Assembly (NCBI GenBank): GCA_038380795.1
Contig: CM076259.1
Span: 100,427,739-100,491,738 of the forward strand
Origin: Pyrocephalus nanus
Lineage: Eukaryota; Chordata; Aves; Passeriformes; Tyrannidae
Length of the DNA stretch: 64,000 nucleotides
Direction: 5' to 3'
Positions 1 to 9,789 of this stretch are shown piece by piece. Numbering within the stretch: the stretch's first letter is position 1; each line of letters starts with the position of its first letter. The translations under genes and the position numbers were made by a program. The notes beneath the pieces were generated by a model. It was not told the DNA's origin. It made no database searches and worked only from the letters and a program-made list of their open reading frames with translations.

Positions 1-666
1 TTTGTTAATAGCACAAAATCCATCATGGATTATGTTAATTTAATTGCCAGAGGGAAAAAAACCCACCACAAAAAAAAACCCTTTAGGTATCTCATTGTAA
101 TAACTCTGGGAGCACAACAAGCAAAATGCTTGCCCTGGGCTGGCCAGGCACAGCAGGGCCACTCTTCAAGCAGGTGTAAGTCAGCTAATGTACACTGACA
201 GAAAAATTTATGCTAGCTCAGAGACTGTGCCTGGACCTGCAGTGATCATTCTTCCAAGCAGCTTTACTGCTGCCTTCATCATCCACTGAGAAATAGGTGA
301 ATTTAATGTTTAACGTGGCAGTTTATCATAATCAAGAGTTGATTTTGGTCAGTAATGTTAGCCAGCATTTTCTGTGCTTCCTGTTATCATTCTAGAAAAC
401 TAAAAGAATTTTATTTTCACATTCAGATAGCCCCAGGGAGATGTCTGTAATTACAGCCTTTTTTTTTTTTTTTACTCAGGAAATCATCATTTCTTTATCA
501 GTGGAGATGAAATTTTTAATAGCCTCATAGTCTTACAGACTCAGGCTGCCCAAACACCGCTTATGGAAATAACCCATGATGTTTGCAATGGAGAGGCAGC
601 TCAGAGAGACCAGAAGCATTGGCTCACACCACCGTAGCTCTCCCCTGGCCTCCTTTCCAGGTGTAC
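1..666. other. ASB11 intron 5 (partial); no exon seen
   Basis: AT-rich intron sequence. A long T tract sits near 461-474. I looked on the minus strand for the next ankyrin block and the SOCS box and found neither, so the missing exons are off the left edge. Confidence 0.7.
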
Positions 667-801
667 CTAGCTGCAGAAGCTTCTTGACACAGTCTGTCCT
701 CTGGTATGTGCAAGCCACGTAGAGAGGGGTCCCATGCTGCAGGTCTTCTTGGTCAATGTCAACTTCATGAGCCAGAAGGATCTCCATGCACTCCCTGTGA
801 C
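667..801 (-). CDS. ASB11: ASB11 coding exon 5 (ankyrin repeat), last exon inside the window
   Basis: This 135 bp exon has acceptor CTCCACAG at 802-803 and donor CTAG|GTACAC at 667/666. It completes the split glycine codon and reads HRECMEILLAHEVDIDQEDL, then GTPLYVACTYQRTDCVKKLL and QL. GTPLYVACTYQR supports ASB11 over ASB9, which has GTPLYLACENQQ there. The next exon must lie left of base 1. Confidence 0.92.
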   Translation of the reverse strand, partial: VTGSAWRSFWLMKLTLTKKTCSMGPLSTWLAHTRGQTVSRSFCS

Positions 802-3800
802 CTGTGGAGATAAGAGTTGTTACTGAATTGCTGCAGAGCAGAGCACACCCAGGTACAACATATAGGAAACAAAAACTGTGAAAAAGCCAAGCCTATTTAT
901 CTGTAATGGTATCGAACTTATTTTTTTTTAATACTTTGTCATCAGTGAAAGATGCATTCCTCACTTAGTTGTTGTTAGCAGCCCTCACATCCTGAACGTT
1001 ACCTCTCTTGACCACCTCGTGAATGGGCGAAGCGAGGTGATTCCCCAGCTGTGGCTTGGCTCCAAATTCGAGCAGCATGTTGACACACGCTGCACTGCCA
1101 CTGCAGCAGGCGTTGAACAGCGGGGTGATCCCATCAATGGTGACTGCATTGACCTGGAATGGCAAGATACGCTCAGGATAATCCAATTTAAGAGGAACGC
1201 CCTTGCACTGTGCCTCATGTACACACCAGAAGTGCACCAGAATGAGACTCTTGTCATGTGGAATTTCAGAAATTATTTTATTTACAATTTTCTGAGTTAT
1301 ATGTTGTGGCATAACATACATAACGTTCTCCTTTGATGTCTGCACTCTATCCCAGATAACTAGTGCCAGAAGGCAGCAACACTGCCTACTATTAATGCTC
1401 CTCCAGGAGCTGCTAAAAAATGCAATTTTTTAATTATTTTTTTATATGGAAAAGTTGTATGTCTTCATAACTATAGTTTGCTCTGGCCTCAAGGTAGAAC
1501 ACCCTCAGATGAAAATGGCTTTGCTTTTTAAATGAAAATATTTACTTTACATTTAATATCTTCACCCAAAAACACATTTTCAGCAAAAGAAATGTTCACA
1601 GAAACATATTCTTAATTCCAAACAGAAAAAGAGCTTGAAAGAGTCCATATACACATTCCTCTATGCAAGAGAGGAACAATTTCCTTCCCCCACCTCTGAC
1701 ATAAAGAGCTGGCAAGAGCCACTACCTCCATTCTCCACTGGGACAGCAGTGTCCCTGGTTTATGCTGTGCACTGTGCTGTAGATCATGGAACTGCAGAAT
1801 CATAGAATACACTGATTTGGAAGGAACCCATCAGGATCATCAAATCCAACTCCTGACCCTGCGCAGGACACTCCAACAGTCACACCACGTGCCTGTTTAT
1901 GCTGTGTTTAACTACATAGCAAGCCCTCAAGGGCAATTTATGCAGCAAATCCGCATGTCTCTAACTCTGTGGCGAACTAGAGAAGAGCAATGGATTCTGC
2001 AAGCACGTGCCAGTTTGTATGGATTTCCACTGCCCCCTGCCTGACCCAGTCTCATCAGGCAGATGTGGCTGGAGCTGCTGGAGGCTCTGAAGGTCTATCA
2101 GCATCACTTCACAACCAGGCCAGCGATGCAGGCAGACTGATAACCAAGGGTAAGCACAGAGATAAGTGAAGAAGAAAAACTACTTTTTTGGTTTCCCTCT
2201 TCACTGGGCAATGGTTTAACTGGTAAAAGAGGAAAGAATGGTAAGACAGCCATTGCGGAGTGAATGATTTGGTATCATAGGGAAATAAAGGAAAGCACAG
2301 CAAAAAAAAGGAGAGAAGCAAAATGGCATATGTTCTTTCAGAAGTTAGAAAACAGCCTGTTCATTTATGAACAGAGACTAGGGGATAGAGCTAAAACAAA
2401 AAACACTGGAGCTATGTATTACACAAGGAATAGGCTCAGAGAGTTCAGAGATGATTCTCTGAGTTATAAAAAGGCAATGCCATTAATATACCAAAATCAA
2501 GTAAAACTGATTAGAAAGGGGGTTTCCCTTCATCCCTCTAAGAGATTAAAATTTGACATAGAGTATAGGAAGTTAACAAATTTGTTTTCTTCTGCAGAGG
2601 ATAGCTTGATTGCCTGTTGTGGTGTTGCTCAGTTTCTTGGCATATAAATTGTACTTGAAATAAAGCTAAAATAAAAATATTCTTATATATTTCATCCATT
2701 CCTTTATCTCCATCGTTAACATGTATTCTACCTCAGGTTCAACTGTGGGAATTATTATTTTATTAGCAGATAAAATGTTTTGTTGCTTCAAGAACATCAA
2801 TTTTTATTTGCATGAGACTTCCAAACCATCCCACAGAAAACCAGAGGTAATCCCAGAGATCATTACTTGTGGGGGGAAAAGAGGGATAAGTTACTTTCTT
2901 CAAGGTTATTTTCACCTAGCATCTTTCATTCCTTTTCCATCAATCACAACTATGTTTCTCACATGGAAGGAAAACAAAAAAGAATAACGATGTGACACAA
3001 GGGGAAGGCAAATCTATCACCCATGGAAACAAAGCACTGTTTTGTTTTTCCACATTTCTGTGAGGGATGCTCCTGTACATCTGCATCTTGGCGCTGCCAC
3101 ACAGACAGCCCATCCAACATCCCCACTGATGCAGGGAGCATCTGAGCTCCAGGTGCCCTTGTCCCTGCTGGCTTCCCTGGGACTCACCTGGGCCCCGTTC
3201 TCCAGCAGCACCTTCGCGCAGGCGACGTGGCCGCCCAGGCAGGCCTCGTGCAGGGCTGACACGCGGTCTGTCGTCACCAGGTTCACGTTGAAACCCTGCA
3301 ACGCAGGGCCAGGTTGTGAGGGGAAAACACAAACCACACAGCTCCCCCCCAGGGCTGGCATGGGTGCAGTCAGACCATGGCTGAAGAGCATCATGTCACT
3401 GGGTGCGTGTCCAGGGAAGGTGCTTGGGTTGGATTAGTGCTGTTCAGTGCTTCAGTTCTTGTCCCCACAAACCACAGCTGGTGATGGGGTGAAACAGGAA
3501 GCAAGGACAAGCTATGTCTTCTATTTCTAGTGTGTTATGATGCATGGTCAATCACAGGGAAGACATCACATTTCTTAATAGAGGGGGTAATTGCACCCTT
3601 AGAAGTTTAAGTCCAGAACCAGGAGCTACAGCTGGAAGGATTCACCTCCCTGATTAAGGATGCCTCTGGCACAAGTATCAACAGCTCGGCTGAAGCTGGC
3701 AGCTCCTTCAGTAGGGAGATATCCCTAAGATATGATTTCATCCCATGCTAAAGCAGCTGTTTCTAGTAGGTCAGATGAATTATGTCCTAAAAGTTTTATT

Positions 3801-6800
3801 ATGATTATATGGAGTACCCAGTGTGTTTCCCTCAGAGGTGGTAAGTACTTGGTAAACCTATAAGATAGATGAGACAAATCTCACCCACAGATCAGTTCCT
3901 CTCATTTGACCACTCGAGAAATGTTTTATACTAGAAAGAACAGTGATTTACAAACACATTATTACAAGTATTTCCCTAAATGACAGTTGTCACATCTATT
4001 CCTGCACAAAGACAAACCAGGCATATTCACATAAGAGAAAACAATTGTCATTTGTGTTTTCCCCAGAATGCAACTAAATGTCCTGATCATTAAGATTTTA
4101 AAACCAGGTATGTAAACAGGCCTGGAAGCAGCTCTGTTTTACGCTCGATGGCATGTTTTGAAACACAGTTTTTCTCCACCTGATGTGCTATAGACAGGAC
4201 AGCTCACAAGATGGCAGCAGTGCACTTTTTGGTATGCAGTGCTCATTGGGATGGGCAGAAATGAGTACCTTGGAGCACCATAACACTGCAAAAAAGTCAT
4301 CAGTCCTGACATCACGAGTATTAAAAGCAACCATTGTAATCACTTTAGGCTAGGCATTCTATCATAGAAAAGCAATCGGTTTTAGGTCATGTGAAAACAT
4401 TAGTCGTAAAAGTTGTCGCTAAAATTTCCCATGCATTTCAATAGTAGCAGGAGAACAGATAAAACCTCAAAAAAATATTGATATGATTCCATTTTCTAAT
4501 TGTATTACAATTAATGATTAGCATATTCCTTTGAGACCAATATCCTCTAGAGACTCCTAATTCTCAATCATTATTCATATATATATATATATATTTTTAA
4601 TAAATTAAACTCAGTCATTGCAAGTGAAAAAATAAGTACTGGTATCTTGGGCAAAACAGCAGTCCCTTCCATTACGAAATGGAGAATGAGTTATAGATCT
4701 TACTATAGCTGTTTGCCAAACATTGCTCATGTTAAACCTTGTTTTCAATGTACATGAAAAATCAAACTCTTGTTTTGGTGCTGAAACAGGCATTGATGAG
4801 TTCTTGAGCTCTTTTCAACCTCCAGCACTACATAATCTCCTTATGTCCAGGCATTCCCTATGGAGCCAAAGCCTCACTGCTTTCTTGAGAGCTATGGTAC
4901 TTCTGTAGAGACTTCTGAGTGTCTCTTATACATTCCAGTATAGGCCAACATTTAATTTTAGGCTAGTAGTGTAATTACATTAGAAACAATGAGCAATGAT
5001 TGTGCTGATCCATGAACAGCTTTGTCCTTACGTTTATCAAGGTGTGGTAACTCAATTCCAGTTCAGGCTCTACAGACATTGCTGCCCTGATCTCTTTTCA
5101 TCCGCAAGGACCCTCATCCTTTACTCCAAAAATTAAATGTCTTCAGGAGAAGGAGAAGGGGTGGATTAACTAAATGATGTATAACCATAACACTGCATTG
5201 CTTCTCCAGTGTATAACCATGACCAGTGCATAACCATGACCAGTGCATAACCAGGGCATCTAGTGAATAACCACAAGCCCAGGTGCTCCACTAATCAGGT
5301 GGTGTAAGGTCAGCATAAATGGAGATAAAGGGGGACAGAATGCCAAATCTCTCGGTGAATAAACCCTCATTTTTTATCCCTAACCTGTGGGAGAGCCCAG
5401 CTGGTTCTGGGCTCTCTGTAAACTGAGACACAGAAGATGGAACTTCTTACACCTGGCAAAGGGTTAACCACGGACAGTGGGGACTGTAACACAGAGTGGG
5501 TTTCCTGTTAGAGTGTTAACCTATTGTGTTAAGACATGTGGCTGTGTGTCCAATCATGAGTTGTTATGATAGTGGTAAACCAATGCTATGTGTACATGTG
5601 TCACCCAGAACTGTATAAAGGTGGACACACTGTTGCAATAAAGCAAAGCTGGTATCCAGAAACCTATGTTGCCTCCCGCCTCGACTGCGACACTAACCTC
5701 CATCACTTCCTTTTCCGTTAAAATATACTGTCTGTAAACAGCAACATCTTTTAGCTGCAGCTCAATATATGTCTGCAGTAGAGGCTTTCAGACTGGCAGC
5801 TCCACTCCTTGAGGATGTTCTCCAGTCGAGCTGTGGCCTTACTGGTAAAAATAGTTTACCTTGATTATAAAAAGCCTGATGGCCAAGTCGTAGAGCTTTA
5901 TGCTCAGGGAATTAATTTCCCTGCCTTGTGGGGGACAGGGGAAGAGGGATGACAGTTGCCCATTCATGCTAGATGAGGACACTGAGTTTAATCAAAGGTG
6001 GTGAGGAAGACAGTTGGCAAAGCATGAAGAACCATAACCTATCCCTTTTCATATCCAGCTTCTTGTTCTTTGTAGGGTATTCTTTCCTCCTCTCTTTATT
6101 CTGGTTCCATTTGGAGCAAAGGGTTTCAGGCTGACAGCTCTCTCTTTATATAAAGCGATAGGCACTTTTATAGCTTTCTACTGTTGGTTTTTTTTATAGT
6201 CTCTATATATTTATTGTCCCTATTCTTGAGCCCAGTTTGATGGCGTATCATTGAGAAAGAGCACAAGGATCATTGTTTATCATATAGCAAGCTACAAGCT
6301 GTAATAGTCTTTGTCCCGGGCTTCTCCCCAGCATCTTAACTAAGCAAACTAATACATGCCCAAAAGCATTTGTGCTGATATATTATTCAAACAGCCATAT
6401 TTCTCATGCCCTGATGCAGCCTATTACCAGCTCATACATGCAAATTATGCGAAACAACCCTGCTTCCCAATCTTTTCTTTACCTGTGGGGTTTTACCTGT
6501 GCAATCAAGGTTTTCAAAGAGAGGAGGCGTCCCTGGAAGGCAGCGTCGTGAAGAGGGGATCGGTCTGCCCAGCTGCCTGAAACAGCAAATGCATGGAAGC
6601 TAACTCAGGTGAGCAGCAGAAGCAGATCCCAGGAGGACAGGGGAAACATAGCCTCGTGTAAATGCAGATCAGGACTGAAATCAATGTGGGGTCAGTGGTG
6701 AAACTGTTTGATAAATTGATTTCAGCAGAGCAGCTGAGGGCTCAGCAATCCTGAGAAAGCTGGCTGCTCACTAAGGAACCTAAACAAAAGCTTCTTGGCA

Positions 6801-9789
6801 GAACTTTTAATAGAACAGCTAAAAACATGCTTCAGCAAAGATCGCAAGTTTAGTGCTGCTGGGTCTCATAGGGAGACTTTTGAGCCCTACAATTCTCCTA
6901 TTAAAAACCATATCAGCCTCCTCCTTTCCCAGGGAGCTTTTGACACAAATTGCATCCCAGCTTCCCTGGCACTTAGTTAAGAGATGCATAACAGGGAGAC
7001 ATGGGGATGACTTGCCCATCAAATAAATTCTGGCATGTCCCTGTGAGTTTTTTTTCCTGAACTGACAATTTCATAAATAACATCCTCCATCTCAGGCTAC
7101 CCGGTAATATATTTCATCATCCTCTTCACTGAAAGATTTTAGAAAATGCTTAAAAAAACAAATTCTGCCTGAGGTTTTACTTCTTTAATAATGTTGAGAT
7201 GTTGAACTGTTTAGACTCCTTCATGTAGTCTTGCTTGCCCTTTTTCTTATCTTAATCTATCTATGTGCCAAGAAAAAAATTCTTTTTCATAGCTGCTACT
7301 TACAGGCATATACAGTCACCCCAGATTAAATCCCTGCCATTCAAATAGAGAGAAAAATTTCTTGTTCCATATTAAAATTCATAACCATGCCTCAGCACAG
7401 TAGGTAGTAAGTATTTCTCCAAAGGCCAGCTGCATCTGCAGTGCCACAGGACAGAAGCAACACTAGTGTTTGCATTCATGCTCTGTTGTATAGCAACCCC
7501 ATGGGCACTTATTTGAAACCCTTGTCTTGTTTAATTTTTTCAGCTATGCCACACACAAGAGAGAATGGAAAGGGTGATTTATCTCCATTTCAAATGATAC
7601 CCAAGGCAGAGAGAAATCAATGAGAAGCACAGACATATCCATGGGGACTTGAGGACAAGGACATAGCAGAGGTTTCACTCTTGGCCAAGAGTGTAACTCT
7701 TGTACCACTCTTGGTACACTCCTTTTGTGTACCCAAGAGCCAGGATGCACTTGAGTTCATAGAGTTATGTTTTTAACTATAATTATAACTTTTATTTCCA
7801 TTTATTTAGGGAGCTGTTCCTGAGCTCCTAAGGCAGGAAGCTGGAATGGAAAGACCGGCTGGCACAATATATGCCAAGGCTCTGAATGACCAGGTAGAAT
7901 GCAGCAGTCAAAATGATGGGAACAAGAACCAAGCAGGTTGAGAGAGAAACATCCTCCTGAAAATATTCAAAATACCCCATACCCCTCATCATGCTGGTGA
8001 CTGAAATAGGCAAGCTCAATTCAGAAAATCAAAAGACATTGCAAGTGACAAAGCCCAGAGCCCTTATACAGCACGAAGAGTCAGAAGTTACTCAGGCAAC
8101 AGAGCTACTGTGCCTTATTTAACCTTTTAAGCATGAAATGTAACACATGCAAGTGCATGTTACCACATGCATTTCCAACGCATGTGTACACACACACATC
8201 CCTCACCATGACAACACACCATGACAACTGCTGCACAGTTCCATGCCAGCCACCCCAACCTACCTCCCTGAAACATGTGGCAAATATAGTTCCCATATGG
8301 GGCACATCTTCCCTTCACAGCTGTGAGCGACATGACTGAAAGCACTCTCCTTTTAAATGTCTATGGATAAATCAAGCAGTCCTGCTGCTGCTGTGCTACT
8401 TCACTGCAAGGAGAAATGCTGCAAAGCTCTGACTGTAATATGATACAGTGCCCCAGCAACAGCATCACATGATCTTGCATTTTGTAAGATTATCCTTAGT
8501 GGCTTTTTGCAAATGGCAACTTGCAATAAAAATATGTTATGGCCTGCTGAATTTGAAGGCACCTCAATAAGAACCTGCATGAAGGAAAAGCTGCTGTTTG
8601 CCACGTCTGACTACGACTGCATAAAGGTGCTTGGAAAAAAATGACAGTCATAAATAATAGGAATTATATTCTTGAGAATAAAAAATAAATTATCAGCCAA
8701 GATATGCCTGTATGTACACAGGCTTCATAAAGGCTTTGTAAAAAATGCTTAGGTGCAGTATTTCTCTTGGCCAGATCTTAATCTCTCTGCTTCGGGTGGC
8801 CATCTTGCACCACCCATGTTCTGCTCCCCTTCATGTGCCTGTTCATGATGGCACAATCCATCATGAAGCAAGTGTCTAACAAATGAGTCACATAAAAATG
8901 TGTGATGTCACAATGCTGATAAGAATCTTCAACTAGAAAAATAAGTCCTCCATTACCAGTAAATTTAAAATACTGTATCATTTTAATTAGTGGAATTAAC
9001 AGGCATGCAAACACATGTTTGCTAATTATAACAGCAGTGATATGAAGGAGAAAAACAACTTGGAAAAAACCAAAACCATGACCTACTAAACAACCTACAA
9101 AATACAATATATTCATGTGCCACATATTTTTCAGAACTATTTTAGCTGCATTCATTTTTTATCATCTGATTTAAAAAAACAAGGATTTTTGGCTTGGATT
9201 CATAAAGTCATTAGTTATATCCTCCTAGCATCTCCTGTCAAAAAATCAATGTGATAAAACTTTTCCCTAAATATTCTCTGGCAGTAAAGCTGGATATGTA
9301 GTAAAACCATCTGTAACCACTGCTAAAGAATGCCTTGCTTCCGAGAACAATCTTTTTATTTACCATAGTGCCTTGAGCAAATGTTGTTCTCATTCTATCT
9401 GGAGTCTCATATTTTGCACACCTAAATCATGCCAACACATACTGACCCTGCAAAGACCCCAGAAATGGAAGGCACTTCAGGTTAAAAGTTTCACACATGC
9501 ATTTAGCAACAAATTCCTCATTTCCTAGCAACTCACTGATTTAAATCTTCAAGTTACAAAAATGTAGCAAATATACATTTAAATGTTAGAAAGTCCATAT
9601 TTTTACTTTACCTGGGACTATTCCATAGATCTCTTCTGCTATCCTGGCAGCCTCTTTTCTGTTGCCTTTAACAATATAGAAATGGGTCAGCAAAGCCAAG
9701 GAAATCTTAATTAAAAGCTTGAAGCAAAACAAAGCAAAAATGGCAAAATAAATGTTAGTGAAAGCATGGAGTATAGAACTGCCCTCCAT
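667..9789 (-). CDS. ASB11: ASB11, ankyrin repeat and SOCS box protein 11 (5' five coding exons; 3' end outside window)
   Basis: Join of 9612-9789, 6497-6576, 3188-3295, 1003-1153 and 667-801, minus strand, all with GT-AG borders and compatible phases, giving 217 codons plus one base. ASB11 is the substrate-recognition subunit of an Elongin B/C-Cullin 5-Rbx2 ubiquitin ligase, associated with the ER and with Notch-ligand and BIK turnover in other vertebrates (family knowledge). The N-terminus has a hydrophobic stretch (about residues 10-40) followed by KGNRKEAARIAEEIYG, the signature that separates ASB11 from its paralogue ASB9. Then come ankyrin repeats: DRSPLHDAAFQGRLLSLKTL, VSALHEACLGGHVACAKVLL, ITPLFNACCSGSAACVNMLL, LASPIHEVVKRGHREC and GTPLYVACTYQRTDCVKKLL. 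The human protein is about 323 residues, so roughly 105, including the SOCS box, lie left of base 1. No frameshift or internal stop is seen. Confidence 0.93.
1003..1153 (-). CDS. ASB11: ASB11 coding exon 4 (third and fourth ankyrin repeats)
   Basis: This 151 bp exon begins in phase 0 after ATTCCAG at 1154-1155 and ends one base into a codon before donor GTAACG. It encodes VNAVTIDGITPLFNACCSGS through LASPIHEVVKRG. The HEVVKRG segment reads HEAVKRG in human as I recall it. Confidence 0.93.
1154..3187. other. ASB11 intron 3
   Basis: A 2.0 kb intron. It holds a CR1 tail at about 1797-1895 and a lysine-rich open frame on the plus strand (2264-2647, 127 codons) with no recognisable domain. I see no splice-supported exon. 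Confidence 0.7.
1797..1895 (-). mobile_element. CR1 LINE 3' end fragment
   Basis: It begins AATCATAGAATACACTGATT and continues with GGAAGGAACCCATCAGGATC and ATCCAACTCCTGACC. This is the reverse complement of the CR1 3' end with its ATTCTATGATT terminal repeat. The fragment is short and diverged, so it is an old 5'-truncated copy. Confidence 0.8.
3188..3295 (-). CDS. ASB11: ASB11 coding exon 3 (second ankyrin repeat)
   Basis: This 108 bp exon holds 36 whole codons, phase 0 at both ends. Acceptor GTTGCAG is at 3296-3297 and donor CAG|GTGAGT at 3188/3187. It encodes GFNVNLVTTDRVSALHEACL and continues to LLENGAQ. It has more G+C than the flanking introns. Confidence 0.93.
4577..4594. repeat. (AT)n microsatellite
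   Basis: An uninterrupted run of alternating A and T, about 9 units, followed by a T5 tract. Confidence 0.8.
5212..5256. repeat. 17 bp tandem repeat, about 2.5 copies
   Basis: The unit YATAACCATGACCAGTG is repeated at 5212 and 5229, with a partial third copy at 5246. A looser ATAACCATAACACTG lies just before it and GAATAACC just after, suggesting an older, decayed array. Confidence 0.75.
5386..5692 (+). mobile_element. Solo LTR of an endogenous retrovirus (class II / ERVK-like)
   Basis: A 307 bp segment starting TGTGGGAG and ending TGCGACA, so it has TG...CA termini with a short inverted TGT/ACA. It is flanked by a perfect 6 bp direct repeat CTAACC at 5380-5385 and 5693-5698, the target duplication length usual for alpha- and betaretrovirus-like elements. 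A TATA box (TATAAA, 5614-5619) lies 17 bases before a polyadenylation signal (AATAAA, 5637-5642), giving the short-R layout of avian class II LTRs. No internal retroviral sequence adjoins it, so it is a recombined solo copy. It is on the plus strand, antisense to ASB11, and its family name cannot be set without a repeat library. Confidence 0.75.
6497..6576 (-). CDS. ASB11: ASB11 coding exon 2 (first ankyrin repeat)
   Basis: This 80 bp exon is too short to show as a long open frame. Acceptor TTTCAG is at 6577-6578 and donor CAG|GTAAAA at 6497/6496. It begins with GC, completing a glycine codon from exon 1, and reads SWADRSPLHDAAFQGRLL then SLKTLIAQ. This matches the WADRSPLHEAA block of human ASB11. 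Confidence 0.9.
6577..9611. other. ASB11 intron 1
   Basis: A 3.0 kb intron. The notable items are a cluster of inverted repeats at 7676-7739 and a CATGT/ACACAC-rich stretch at about 8138-8210. No exon or mobile element is recognised. Confidence 0.65.
7676..7739. repeat. Cluster of inverted repeats
   Basis: A perfect 18 bp palindrome, CACTCTTGGCCAAGAGTG, spans 7676-7693. Just after it, CTCTTGGTACA (7708-7718) pairs with TGTACCCAAGAG (7728-7739) with one bulged base across a 9 base loop. The core CTCTTGG recurs, so the structure probably grew by local duplication and inversion. Confidence 0.8.
9612..9789 (-). CDS. ASB11: ASB11 coding exon 1 (start codon, hydrophobic N-terminus)
   Basis: It encodes 59 codons plus one base, from ATG at 9789 to donor CCAG|GTAAAG at 9612/9611. 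I chose this ATG because it has A at -3 and G at +4 and because MEGSS aligns with the human MEDG start. A second in-frame ATG at 9861 lies directly after a TAG, has T at -3, and would add 24 residues. The segment FAIFALFCFKLLIKISLALL is strongly hydrophobic and may anchor the protein at the ER membrane. Confidence 0.92.

Larger units (their letters stand above)
3296..6496. other. ASB11 intron 2
   Basis: A 3.2 kb intron containing an (AT)n run at 4577-4594, a 17 bp tandem repeat at 5212-5256 and a solo LTR at 5386-5692. The rest is AT-rich DNA in which I see no exon. Confidence 0.7.

Noticed and set aside
667..3295. Assignment of the ankyrin exons to ASB9
   Set aside because: Paralogue-specific residues (GTPLYVACTYQR, VNAVTIDG, and the exon 1 KGNRKEAARIAEEIYG) match ASB11, and exon phases join them to that exon 1.
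5386..5692. A complete endogenous provirus
   Set aside because: Only one LTR is present, with the target duplication on both sides and no gag, pol or env sequence in the neighbourhood.
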